22,224 nt of DNA from JBPCQA01 sp050998615 (GTDB taxonomy: Bacteria; Actinomycetota; Actinomycetes; Propionibacteriales; Nocardioidaceae), in NCBI GenBank assembly GCA_050998615.1, contig JBPCQA010000057.1, forward strand, positions 1 to 22,224, read 5' to 3'. Below the pieces are notes generated by a model. It ran no database searches. It was not told the origin of the DNA and worked only from the letters and a program-made list of their open reading frames with translations. Positions 15,298 through 22,089 of the stretch are shown in pieces (within the stretch, counting starts at the first letter, position 1; each line of letters opens with the position of its first letter). The position numbers and the translations under genes were made by a program.

Positions 15298-16418
15298 CCA
15301 AATCCGTCTCATCAGCCAGCGGCGCGACGATCGACTCCATCGACGCCCGTGTCTACACGATTCCCACTGATGCGCCGGAGGCCGACGGCACGATCGCCTG
15401 GGACTCGACGACGATGGTGCTCGTGTCGGCCCGCTCCGGCGACGTCGTGGGCACCGGCTGGACCTACGGTGCCGGCGCGTGCGCGTCGATTGTCGACGAG
15501 CTGCTTACCGGCAAGGTCAAAGGCCGCGACGCGATGGATGTCCCCGGCGCATTCGATGCGATGGTCAAGGCGGTGCGCAACGCCGGCCGGGTAGGTGCCG
15601 TGGGGTATGCGATCGCCGCCGTCGACGTGGCCTTATGGGACCTGAAGGCGCGGTTGCTTGACCTGCCGCTGCACCGGTTGCTGGGTGTGGTGCACGAGGC
15701 GGTGCCGGTTTACGGCAGCGGCGGCTTCACGTCGTACGACGAAGCCCAGCTGGCGGCACAGCTCGGTCACTGGGCGCAGGAGCAGCAGATCCCGCGGGTC
15801 AAGATCAAGATTGGCGAATCATGGGGCGCCGACCCGGGCCGGGACCTCGACCGCATGCGGCAGGCCCGACGGGTGGTCGGAGATGACGTGGAGCTGTACG
15901 TCGACGCCAACGGCGGTTACACGCGCAAGCAGGCGATCCGGGTCATGCACGAAGCAGCGGGCCTGGACATCCGGTGGTTCGAAGAGCCCGTGTCGTCCGA
16001 TGACCTGGCCGGGCTTCGCGAGGTGCGCAACGCGGTGTCGCCGGACGTCGCGGCGGGGGAGTACGGCTTCGACCTCTACTACTTCCGCCGAATGTGTGAG
16101 GCGGGAGCCGTCGACTGCCTTCAGGCAGACGCGTCGCGATGCGGCGGCATCACCGAGTGGCTGCGCGCTGCGGCGATCGCGGCGTCGTACGGGCTGGACG
16201 TCTCGGGGCACTGCGCACCCCATCTGCACGCCCATGCCGCCGCGGCGATTCCGAACCTCCGGCATCTGGAATGGTTCCACGACCATGTGCGCATCGAGTC
16301 GATGTTCTTCGACGGCACGCTCGATCCCACCGGCGGCGCCGTCGGGCCACGGCCGGACAGCCCGGGCAACGGCCTCACCCTGCGGGAGAGCGACGTGGAG
16401 AAGTATCGGACGCGGTAG
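15294..16418 (+). CDS. Enolase-superfamily (mandelate racemase/muconate lactonizing-like) enzyme
   Basis: The GTG at 15294 overlaps the transporter stop (GTGA), implying coupled translation. The 374-residue product has the capping domain (1 to about 135) and a TIM barrel with all catalytic elements: the KxK base pair K170/K172 in PRVKIKIGESWG, metal ligands D204 (LYVDANGGYT), E230 (WFEEPV) and E256 (AAGEYGF), then D279 (LQADASRCGGITEW) and H307 (SGHCAPHLHAH). The KxK plus His/Asp arrangement is that of the mandelate racemase and acid-sugar dehydratase group, which abstract the proton alpha to a carboxylate. Together with a sugar porter and a ThDP enzyme, an acid-sugar dehydratase is the most likely role, but specificity cannot be read from sequence. 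It ends the plus-strand unit. Confidence 0.9.
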   Translation: MTKSVSSASGATIDSIDARVYTIPTDAPEADGTIAWDSTTMVLVSARSGDVVGTGWTYGAGACASIVDELLTGKVKGRDAMDVPGAFDAMVKAVRNAGRVGAVGYAIAAVDVALWDLKARLLDLPLHRLLGVVHEAVPVYGSGGFTSYDEAQLAAQLGHWAQEQQIPRVKIKIGESWGADPGRDLDRMRQARRVVGDDVELYVDANGGYTRKQAIRVMHEAAGLDIRWFEEPVSSDDLAGLREVRNAVSPDVAAGEYGFDLYYFRRMCEAGAVDCLQADASRCGGITEWLRAAAIAASYGLDVSGHCAPHLHAHAAAAIPNLRHLEWFHDHVRIESMFFDGTLDPTGGAVGPRPDSPGNGLTLRESDVEKYRTR

Positions 16419-16623
16419 CCCTGGCCAGGCGGCTGGCGCTCGCCACCGGGTCCGCGGGCAGCGCTGCCCGCCGTCGCGACCTCCTGGTCGACCGGCCGGG
16501 GCTGATCGTGGGCGAACCCGCGCCGGCGTGGTGGAAGATGTCGAGCCGCGCTACGAGCAGCACCGCGGTGCCACACGTCACTGCCAGCCCGGCGGCCAGG
16601 ATCCATGACCTCGCCCAGCTCAC
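16375..16623 (-). CDS. Doubtful small single-helix protein
   Basis: A GTG at 16621-16623 preceded by AAGGGG opens an 82-residue frame with one hydrophobic segment (WILAAGLAVTCGTAVLLVARL) and then an Arg/Ser-rich tail. It overlaps the 3' end of the enolase-superfamily gene by 44 bases on the opposite strand. The tail looks like non-coding translation, so only the first 35 residues are suggestive. It follows the damaged membrane-protein frame on the same strand and could be its companion or an artefact. No family is recognised. Confidence 0.25.
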   Translation of the reverse strand: MSWARSWILAAGLAVTCGTAVLLVARLDIFHHAGAGSPTISPGRSTRRSRRRAALPADPVASASRLARATASDTSPRRSPAG

Positions 16624-16653
16624 GCCCCTTCAAGGCGGCAGCGGGTGCTGTCT

Positions 16654-16983
16654 TTAATCCGCCTGTTCGTCCGCATGTTCGTCCGCGTGTTCGCGCAGGA
16701 GCAGCCGGACGGTGAGCAGGATGGCGCAGGCCAAGCCCGCGACCAGCTCCGGTGTCGGGTCAAGGTGCCGAGCAACACGACCGCTATCGCGATACCAAAA
16801 GACAACGCGATTCGTCGGCCGCCGCGGCGTGTTTTGGTCGTGCCGACGCAGAGGCACCGCCCAGATCGTGGCGAGCAGTACGGCCACCGGCACCGTGACG
16901 GCGGCGGCAGTGATCAGGTCGCTGGCGCTGCTGTCGCTTGGTGAAGCACCGACGCGGTCTGCGAGACGGCGACTACGAAACAC
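16654..16983 (-). pseudogene. Small membrane protein gene with two apparent compensating single-base indels
   Basis: The frame starting at GTG 16983 gives a first hydrophobic helix (SDLITAAAVTVPVAVLLATI) and ends with another (PTPELVAGLACAILLTVRLL) plus a repetitive HADEHADEQAD tail. Between them it reads the polar string WYRDSGRVARHLD. In the same 37-base interval (16760-16796) the next frame reads GIAIAVVLLGTLT, a third helix that joins smoothly on both sides. One base too many in the T-run (AAAA at 16797-16800 on the plus strand) and one too few in the C-run (GGG at 16757-16759) would explain this. The corrected protein would have three helices and about 109 residues. I do not recognise the family. 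It lies 163 bases downstream of the amidase gene on the same strand. Confidence 0.5.
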
Positions 16984-17146
16984 AAGTCGGTGAGCAGCTA
17001 CAGCGGCGAAGCGGTCCGTCCCGGCTCAGTGTTGTCGCGCGCCCGAAGTGGCCGGATCAACCGAAGCATGTGTGCGTGTCACGAGGGCAGCCTAAGAGCC
17101 GCAGGCTCCAAGCACCGACATGAACCGGGCCGCTCAGCCGGCGGCG

Positions 17147-18142
17147 TCAACCGCCTGGGAGGAAGCGCTCTACGGCGCTCGCGATCGCGGCGGCCATCAC
17201 CCGTTGACCGTGAGCGCTAGCCGCCACATCTGCCTCGGTGGGGCGGGTCAGAAACAATGGCTCAATGAGCACGCCCGGCGCCTGGCTTGGGTGGGCGTTC
17301 CAGCCGGGCATGGCGGGCCCGAGCAGCAGGAAATGGCCGTAGGCCGCCCCTTTGCTGGTAAGCGTGGGCGCGTCGGCCCCCGTGTCGAGACGCCAGCCGC
17401 GGTCCGGGACCGCCCAGCCCGCGGCGTGGAAACCGGCCAGCAACTTGTTCTGCACCAACGTGGCGAGCTCGCCGTTGCGGGCGCTGAAAGGGCGACTCGG
17501 GTCGTAGAACGTCTCGGCTCCGCCGATCGACGGGTCACTGTAGGAGTTGAAGTGGATCGAGACGATGACGTCCGCGTGTACGGCGTTCGCGCATGCCACC
17601 CTGGCCACAACCTCGTCGTGGACGGCCATCGGCGTCTCGAGTTTGCCGACCAGGTCCCCCGGTAAGAATGTCACGACGTTGTCGTCGGTGGTCCGAGACA
17701 TCACGACCGTGTAACCGGAGGCCCGGAGCAACGCCTCCGCGCGCTTGGCGACCGCGAGCGTCAACGTCTTCTCGTGCACGGTTTGCCCGCTGCTCGTCAC
17801 CCCCATGGTGCCGGGATCGTTGCCGCCGTGGCCGGGGTCGAGAAAGACCGTGATCCCACGCTTGCCGTGGGTTGGCGGGAAGATCCAGCAGCTCCCGGGC
17901 TGGAGCGCCCGGCCGATGCCGCGCACCCGAATCTGATGAGGCAGCATCGGCGGTGCTGGCGCCGCAGGCTGCGGGGTGCTACCGATCGATCGCGATGTCG
18001 AGCCTGCGGCGACGGGGCGATCAGCGCCTGGCTGCGCATCTGAGTCTCTGGTCGCGAAAACGAGGCCGGCAATGATTACCGCAGCCAGCACCGCAGCGCA
18101 GGCACCCACCGCCCACTTAACGGAAGTCCGGTCCGCAATCAT
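17147..18142 (-). CDS. N-acetylmuramoyl-L-alanine amidase (Amidase_3), membrane-anchored
   Basis: The 331-residue product has an N-terminal transmembrane anchor or signal (residues 9-30, WAVGACAAVLAAVIIAGLVF), a Pro/Ala/Ser-rich linker (about 31-66) and an Amidase_3 domain from about residue 97. The zinc ligands are H105 in VFLDPGHGGNDPG, E124 (VHEKTLTLAVA) and H197 (VIVSIHFNSY); the catalytic glutamate is E294 (GVLIEPLFL). These are the hallmarks of the family that cuts the lactyl-amide bond between muramic acid and L-alanine in peptidoglycan. A Trp/Cys-containing stretch before the domain (GSCWIFPPTHGKRG) is seen in actinobacterial members. The protein should act outside the membrane, in cell-wall turnover or daughter-cell separation. 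The ATG at 18140-18142 has only a weak GTGGGG upstream. It is transcribed alone or with the damaged small membrane-protein gene downstream. Confidence 0.93.
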   Translation of the reverse strand: MIADRTSVKWAVGACAAVLAAVIIAGLVFATRDSDAQPGADRPVAAGSTSRSIGSTPQPAAPAPPMLPHQIRVRGIGRALQPGSCWIFPPTHGKRGITVFLDPGHGGNDPGTMGVTSSGQTVHEKTLTLAVAKRAEALLRASGYTVVMSRTTDDNVVTFLPGDLVGKLETPMAVHDEVVARVACANAVHADVIVSIHFNSYSDPSIGGAETFYDPSRPFSARNGELATLVQNKLLAGFHAAGWAVPDRGWRLDTGADAPTLTSKGAAYGHFLLLGPAMPGWNAHPSQAPGVLIEPLFLTRPTEADVAASAHGQRVMAAAIASAVERFLPGG

Positions 18143-18551
18143 TGCCCCACTCTAAACGGTAAGAGCGCCGGCGCAGTCTCCCCGATTCGGATAGCAGCCG
18201 TCCACCTGGTGGTGTGTCTCCCAAATGACTGTTCACCGTCTGGGGCGCCCAGGCGGCGCCTCGCTTCGGGGTGCGGGGTGCCCCCGCAAAGCACAGCGTC
18301 GAACGAACGAGGTTCGTCGTCGGCCAAGGCAGCCCGCCACCTCGCGGGAGACGCGGTGGTCGAGGTGACCACGGTTGCTCGCCTTCCAAGCCGGCCAGCG
18401 GCGAACGCGACGCCCATCGCGTGTTGCCGGCCGAGGCGGTCACGATGGGCGTGTCAGCATCGATGGGGCAAATCCTGCATCACCCGGCGCATCTCGCCCA
18501 ACCGTGGCACCGAGACGCCGCCCCCTCATGGCCGCCATGCAAACTGGAGGC
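18143..18551. other. 409-base divergent intergenic region without a supported gene
   Basis: This region separates the start of the amidase gene from that of the DMT-like gene and should hold both promoters, but no convincing -35/-10 pair is visible. It contains a perfect six-base inverted repeat ACGAAC-GAG-GTTCGT (18303-18317) and G/C-rich runs near 18265-18290. Open frames crossing it on both strands lack ribosome binding sites and read as low-complexity Arg/Ala/Pro strings. Confidence 0.5.
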
Positions 18552-19400
18552 ATGCTGCTGGGGCTCGTCGAAGTGTTCGTGGCGGCCATCGCGTACGGCG
18601 GCGCCTCCGTACTGCAGGGCATTGCGGCGCGCCGAGCAGCGCCAACCACCGGTCTGGATCCCAGGTTGCTGTTGCAATTGGCCGGCACACTGCCCTTCAT
18701 CGCGGGCATCGCCGTCGACATGGTCGGCTTTGTGGCCTCACTCCTGGCGCTTCGCACCCTGCCGCTCTTCTTGGTCCAGTCCGCGGTCGCCTCCAGCGTG
18801 GGGGTGACAGCCCTGCTCGCCGCCTTGCTGGGTGCGAGGTTGCGCCGCCAAGAGGTCGTCTCACTCGGCATCCTTGGTGTCGGGCTGGTGCTGTTGGCCG
18901 CTTCGGCTCGGCCTGACAACGCGAGCCCGCTACCGCTCCTTGGTCGCTGGGCGCTCTTGATCGCGGTGGCGCCACTTGCCGTGCTGGGCGCCGTCGCCGG
19001 TCGGCGTACCGGCCGATCCGCGGTCACCGCGATCGCGGTGGTCGCGGGGCTGGGATTCTCAATCGTCGCGATCGCTGCGCGCACCCTCACGCTGCCCACT
19101 CCGTGGTGGCACGCCGTGACAGATCCCACGGTCTGGGCGCTCGCGGCAAGCGGGGTGCTCGCCATGCTCCTCTACTCGATGGCGTTGCAACGCGGTTCAG
19201 TGACCACCGCCACCGCCGTGAGCTTTGCCGTCGACACGCTGGTGCCGGCGGTGATCGGCATCGCGCTCTTGGGCGACCGCTCCCGATCCGGTTTTGCCGG
19301 CATCGCGATCGGCGGATTCGTGCTGACGATTGGTGCGGCCGTCGCATTGGCCAAATACGGTGAGGCCGCGGTGCCGTCGGCTCACGAGGTGCCCGCCTGA
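18552..19400 (+). CDS. DMT-like multi-spanning membrane protein
   Basis: The product is strongly hydrophobic along its 282 residues, with about nine or ten predicted helices in two similar halves, as in the drug/metabolite transporter superfamily. Examples are LLQLAGTLPFIAGIAVDMVG, LPLFLVQSAVASSVGVTALL, VVSLGILGVGLVLLAAS and, in the second half, TTATAVSFAVDTLVPAVIGI followed by GIAIGGFVLTIGAAVALAK. The opening residues LVEVFVAAIAYGGASVLQGI with a following AARR are typical of uncharacterised actinobacterial DMT relatives. Start choice is uncertain: the ATG at 18552 has GGAGG only one base away, while in-frame ATGs at 18528 and 18537 have no ribosome binding site. The substrate is unknown. It stands alone, convergent with the M55 peptidase gene. 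Confidence 0.78.
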   Translation: MLLGLVEVFVAAIAYGGASVLQGIAARRAAPTTGLDPRLLLQLAGTLPFIAGIAVDMVGFVASLLALRTLPLFLVQSAVASSVGVTALLAALLGARLRRQEVVSLGILGVGLVLLAASARPDNASPLPLLGRWALLIAVAPLAVLGAVAGRRTGRSAVTAIAVVAGLGFSIVAIAARTLTLPTPWWHAVTDPTVWALAASGVLAMLLYSMALQRGSVTTATAVSFAVDTLVPAVIGIALLGDRSRSGFAGIAIGGFVLTIGAAVALAKYGEAAVPSAHEVPA

Positions 19401-19414
19401 CCACGCTCCGCCGA

Positions 19415-19454
19415 GCTGTCAGGTTTTTCCCGCCCAGCCGTCAGCTTTTTCCGG
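19415..19454. repeat. Tandem 22-base-period repeat with T5 tracts between convergent genes
   Basis: GCTGTCAGGTTTTTCCCG (19415-19432) and GCCGTCAGCTTTTTCCGG (19437-19454) match at 15 of 18 positions with a period of 22. They lie in the 94-base gap between the stops of the DMT-like gene and the M55 peptidase gene. The T5 runs are rare in this GC-rich sequence and could assist termination of plus-strand transcripts, though only a four-base stem (GCTC-CGCC-GAGC, 19405-19416) precedes the first. Confidence 0.5.
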
Positions 19455-19494
19455 TCGAGCCGGCAAGTCCCTCCCCCGCTCTTGGCGCGCCGTC

Positions 19495-20331
19495 TCAGCG
19501 ACCGCCTGCCTGCCGGGTGATGTAGGTGACGGCGACGAATGAGTGGAACACGCCGTCGCCGACGGCACCGTTGATCCGCGCGCATCGAGTGTCCAGCCGG
19601 TCCACGCCCTTCACCCAGGTCGCCATTTCCGCCATGTCGGCCGTTTGGAACTCGATGTCCAGCGTGACCGGTGAGTCGATGCCCGGCGCCGAGATGCCGC
19701 CCGCCACAACCGCGGCAACGGCTTGCCGCGCCCCGTCCTCGATGCGTTGACGGGCCAGCTCCGGGTGCAGATTGTGGGCACTGAAGCGGGTGATCGACTC
19801 CTTGGTGACCACGCCAACCGCGTCCGGAGCAAAACTTTCGGCCTCGCCCAACGTGACCGCGTCGCCACTGATCAAGGCGATCGGCACATCGTGCGCGTGT
19901 GCCACCAAGGCGTTGATGCCGCTCTCACCGACGTACTCACCGTTCAGCCGGACGCCGCTGATCACCTCTGGGTTGTAGGTGTGTGACAGGCTCGACGGTG
20001 CACCTGAAATCGACCCGTGATAGCCGACGAAGAACACCGCGTCGAAGCTGTCGTCGAGGCCTTGCATCATGTACGCCGGCTTGTGTCGCCCGGACAGGTA
20101 GCTTGCCGGGTAGCGGATCGCAGCCGGGTCGAGGTTGAACATTCCGCCGTGGGAATCGTTAACGACGATCTCATCTGCGCCGGCGGCGAGCGCGCCGTCG
20201 ATCGCCACGTTGACTTCATTGAGCATCAGCTCGCATCCACGCTGATAGGCGGCGCCGCCGGCCGGCCCGCACTGGGACCAGTCCACGATGCCGGCCACCC
20301 CCTCCATGTCACAGGACAAGAAGATCTTCAT
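19495..20331 (-). CDS. M55 family D-aminopeptidase (DppA-like)
   Basis: The 278-residue product matches the M55 zinc peptidase family typified by Bacillus subtilis DppA. The N-terminus MKIFLSCDMEGVAGIVDW carries metal ligands D8 and E10, VVNDSHGGMFN carries H61, and FFVGYHGSISG carries H105. LSHTYNPEV holds H117, the probable catalytic histidine, and the GEYVGESGINA motif supplies the remaining glutamate. The length (DppA is 274 residues) is normal and the gene is intact. DppA-type enzymes release N-terminal D-amino acids such as D-alanine from short peptides; a role in recycling cell-wall-derived D-Ala peptides would fit the nearby muramoyl amidase, but the two genes are not in one operon and this is inference. 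No signal peptide is seen. The ATG at 20329-20331 has a weak GAGCGG upstream. No dipeptide transporter is adjacent. Confidence 0.93.
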   Translation of the reverse strand: MKIFLSCDMEGVAGIVDWSQCGPAGGAAYQRGCELMLNEVNVAIDGALAAGADEIVVNDSHGGMFNLDPAAIRYPASYLSGRHKPAYMMQGLDDSFDAVFFVGYHGSISGAPSSLSHTYNPEVISGVRLNGEYVGESGINALVAHAHDVPIALISGDAVTLGEAESFAPDAVGVVTKESITRFSAHNLHPELARQRIEDGARQAVAAVVAGGISAPGIDSPVTLDIEFQTADMAEMATWVKGVDRLDTRCARINGAVGDGVFHSFVAVTYITRQAGGR

Positions 20332-20798
20332 TGGCCGCTCTCCGCTCGTCGTACCTCAGGTGTGGTCAGGGTACGACGCAGCCTCGGCGCCAAGCATCCG
20401 ACGTACACCCTGCTCCGGCGAGTCTCACGGTCGCACTGCCGCAGCCGACCGACGCTAGCCGTGCGCTAACCGCGCCCTCGGTCGTAGATCAGTGCCAGGA
20501 CATAGCTGACCCCGGCAATAGCGCCGGGCAGCGGTTCAAAAGCGAGCGAAGCGAGCGTTTCGAAACCGCGACTGACCGACCCGCGGGGCGCGATGGACCG
20601 AGCTCACCCCGGCGTATCGGGAGCAGCAGCGTCGTCTCGGATGAGCGAGACCAGTCGTGGGGGGCATCCACATCCGCGAAAACCTCTCGATGAGCGAACC
20701 GACCAACGTTTCGACATCGTCCTCGCGCTCGTCGGAGCGGGCAAGTTCCGACGCTGAGCTCGCCCTGACCGGCTGCACGTCTCATCTTGACGCGGCAG
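20332..20798 (+). other. 467-base intergenic region with a repeat element, no supported gene
   Basis: This region lies between the divergent M55 gene start and the ArsR remnant. It contains the dispersed repeat at 20531-20570. Short frames on both strands have no ribosome binding site. One minus-strand frame ending at 20466 reads a hydrophobic tail (GAIAGVSYVLALIYDRGRG) but lacks a start codon. The last 50 bases immediately precede the ArsR remnant. Confidence 0.45.
20531..20570 (-). repeat. Dispersed intergenic element, inverted relative to the copy at 11.5 kb
   Basis: Read on the minus strand the segment is GGTTTCGAAACGCTCGCT, then TCGCTCGCTTTTGAACCGC. It aligns with TTTCGAGACGCTCGCTGG and CTCAGTCCTCAACC at 11479-11510, sharing the framework TTTCGA-ACGCTCGCT-CTC-AACC. 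The ends GCGGTT and AACCGC are complementary, so a transcript could fold. It lies in a gene-free stretch. Confidence 0.65.
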
Positions 20799-20960
20799 GT
20801 GGTTAGGCTGAAGCGTGGCGAGCTGGCGGCGCTGCTGCCGATTGCTCGACCAGGAGTATCCCGACACCTGCGGGTCTTGCACGAGGCGGGGCTGGTCGAG
20901 GTTCGCCAGGAGGCGCACCGAGGTGGCCCGAGGAAACGCGAACGAAGGAGCGGCAGATGA
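20799..20960 (+). pseudogene. ArsR-family regulator remnant (winged-helix core only)
   Basis: The frame reads KRGELAALLPIARPGVSRHL and then RVLHEAGLVEVRQEAHRG, the helix-turn-helix and start of the wing of an ArsR repressor (typical words: GELA, PxVSRHLRVLxEAGLV). It then degenerates into Arg-rich sequence and stops at the TGA at 20958-20960. The N-terminal helices are missing and about 35-50 C-terminal residues are gone, compared with the 100-120 residues of the family. A GTG at 20799 could start it, but no ribosome binding site is present. TAGGCT at 20804-20809, five bases before another GTG (20815) in a different frame, may be the original leaderless -10 box and start (inference). It overlaps the SRPBCC start by four bases (ATGA). 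ArsR/SRPBCC pairs are a common autoregulated arrangement. Confidence 0.65.
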
Positions 20961-21490
20961 CCAGCAACGCGCAGGACGGCAGCGGCCGCATCCTGGGCAG
21001 CCTGCGATCAGCCGATGGCAAAGGCGCCGTGCGCATGCAGGACCGCTACGACACCGACATCGACGACCTCTGGTCGGCACTCACGGACCCCAGACGTCTC
21101 GCCCGCTGGATCGGCGAGGTCGAAGGGGACCTGCGACTCGGCGGACAGTTCCGCGCACACTTCTTCACCAGCGGATGGGAAGGCACCGGGCGCGTAGAAG
21201 CCTGCGAACCCCCGCACCGCTGGCTGGTGCGGACCAAGGACGCGGACGACCCGGACAACCCGGACGAGAACGCCATCGAGGCCACGCTGACCGTCGACGG
21301 CGACCAAACCATCCTGGTCATCGAGGAACGAGGCATGCCCCTGGACCAGCTCGCCGCCTACGGCGCCGGAGTCCAAGTCCACGTCGAAGATCTCGCCGCC
21401 CACATCGCCGGTCGTGAGCGTCGCGACATGCAGGAACGGTGGGCCGAGCTCCTCCCCACCTATCAAGCGCTGGCTGCGAGCGTCGGCTAG
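20957..21490 (+). CDS. SRPBCC (AHSA1/START-like) domain protein
   Basis: The 177-residue product has the Aha1/CalC-type pattern: DRYDTDIDDLWSALTDPRRL, then ARWIGEVEGDLRLGGQFRAH, a GTGRVEACEPPHRWLVR strand, an EATLTVDGDQTILVIEERGM strand and a long C-terminal helix (GRERRDMQERWAELLPTYQA). These build a hydrophobic-cavity fold. Such small proteins are widespread in actinomycetes; ligands are rarely known. The ATG at 20957 overlaps the ArsR remnant stop (ATGA) and follows GAAGGAG (20944-20950). The gene itself appears intact, but its usual ArsR partner is reduced to a fragment, so its regulation is probably altered. The 21491-21709 gap that follows holds no supported gene and is less GC-rich than its surroundings. 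Confidence 0.88.
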   Translation: MTSNAQDGSGRILGSLRSADGKGAVRMQDRYDTDIDDLWSALTDPRRLARWIGEVEGDLRLGGQFRAHFFTSGWEGTGRVEACEPPHRWLVRTKDADDPDNPDENAIEATLTVDGDQTILVIEERGMPLDQLAAYGAGVQVHVEDLAAHIAGRERRDMQERWAELLPTYQALAASVG

Positions 21491-21709
21491 CGGCAGATCT
21501 GCGGCTAGCCGCAGCTGCTCGCACCGGTGCGCACCATCGCTCTACGCGATCGAGCACCGCAATAAGCGCCTCACGCCAGTCTTCAAAATCCACACTGCGC
21601 ACCCTGCACTCAGCGACGATGATCGACTCTCACCCAAGGTGGATCATCAAAGCTTTCACGAAAATCGAGACAACCTCATCGACTGCCCGCCGACTAAAGG
21701 ACGCACACT

Positions 21710-22088
21710 ATGTCAGACGTCATCAACCTCAGCGGCGTGGCGTTGACTGCCCGGACGCGCCGGGGAACTCGCCGCCTTCTATGCCGAGATCACCGGCGGG
21801 ACCGTGACCAGCCAGAATGAGCGCTGGGCGAGCATGAGCGGTCCGGGCGGGACCATCGACTTCTGGACTGTGCCCAACCACCGGCCCGCGGCCTGGCCCA
21901 ACGGAACGACCCCTAAGCAACTCCATCTGGACTTCTATGTCGACGACCTCGAGGCGACCGAGGCGAAAGTGCTCGCGGCCGGCGCCTCGAAGTACGGCTA
22001 CCAGCCCAACTCGAACCACTGCTACGTCTACGCCGACCCGGCCGGACACCCCTTCTGCCTTTCGACCTGGGGCAACCCCGACGAGTGA
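21710..22088 (+). pseudogene. Glyoxalase-like (VOC) domain gene with two apparent single-base deletions
   Basis: An ATG at 21710 with AAGGA at 21697-21701 begins MSDVINLSGVAL and then loses frame. Adding one G after 21745 and one G after 21765 gives a continuous VOC protein of 126 residues: GVALDCPDAPGELAAFYAEI, then TGGTVTSQNERWASMSGPGG, leading into the unbroken 3' part. The 3' part contains TPKQLHLDFYVDDLEATEAK, LAAGASKYGYQPN and the terminal YADPAGHPFCLSTWG, typical of the glyoxalase-like Glo_EDI_BRP family. As given, only a 94-residue piece starting at GTG 21804 would be translated, lacking the first beta-alpha-beta unit. The family covers metal-dependent lyases, dioxygenases and antibiotic-binding proteins; no specific function is inferred. 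Either a pseudogene or a sequencing error. Confidence 0.7.
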
Positions 22089-22089
22089 C

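Noticed and set aside
17096..17108. GAGCC-GCA-GGCTC hairpin after the amidase gene as a terminator
   Set aside because: Five-base stem, three-base loop and no T-tract; too weak to call.
18303..18317. ACGAAC-GAG-GTTCGT as a LexA (SOS) box
   Set aside because: The Gram-positive SOS box needs four bases between GAAC and GTTC; here there are three, and no DNA-repair gene starts nearby.
20466..20620. Minus-strand frame ending in a hydrophobic tail (GAIAGVSYVLALIYDRGRG)
   Set aside because: No start codon, and it runs through the dispersed repeat. It could be a gene remnant, but nothing else supports it.
20536..20778. Minus-strand 80-residue frame with a helix-like segment VETLVGSLIERFSRM
   Set aside because: After this short segment the sequence becomes Arg/Pro-rich noise. 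No ribosome binding site and no recognisable domain.
20787..20809. TTGACG ... TAGGCT as a promoter for the ArsR/SRPBCC pair
   Set aside because: The spacer is only 11 bases, far from the 16-18 needed; at most TAGGCT alone could be a leaderless -10 box.
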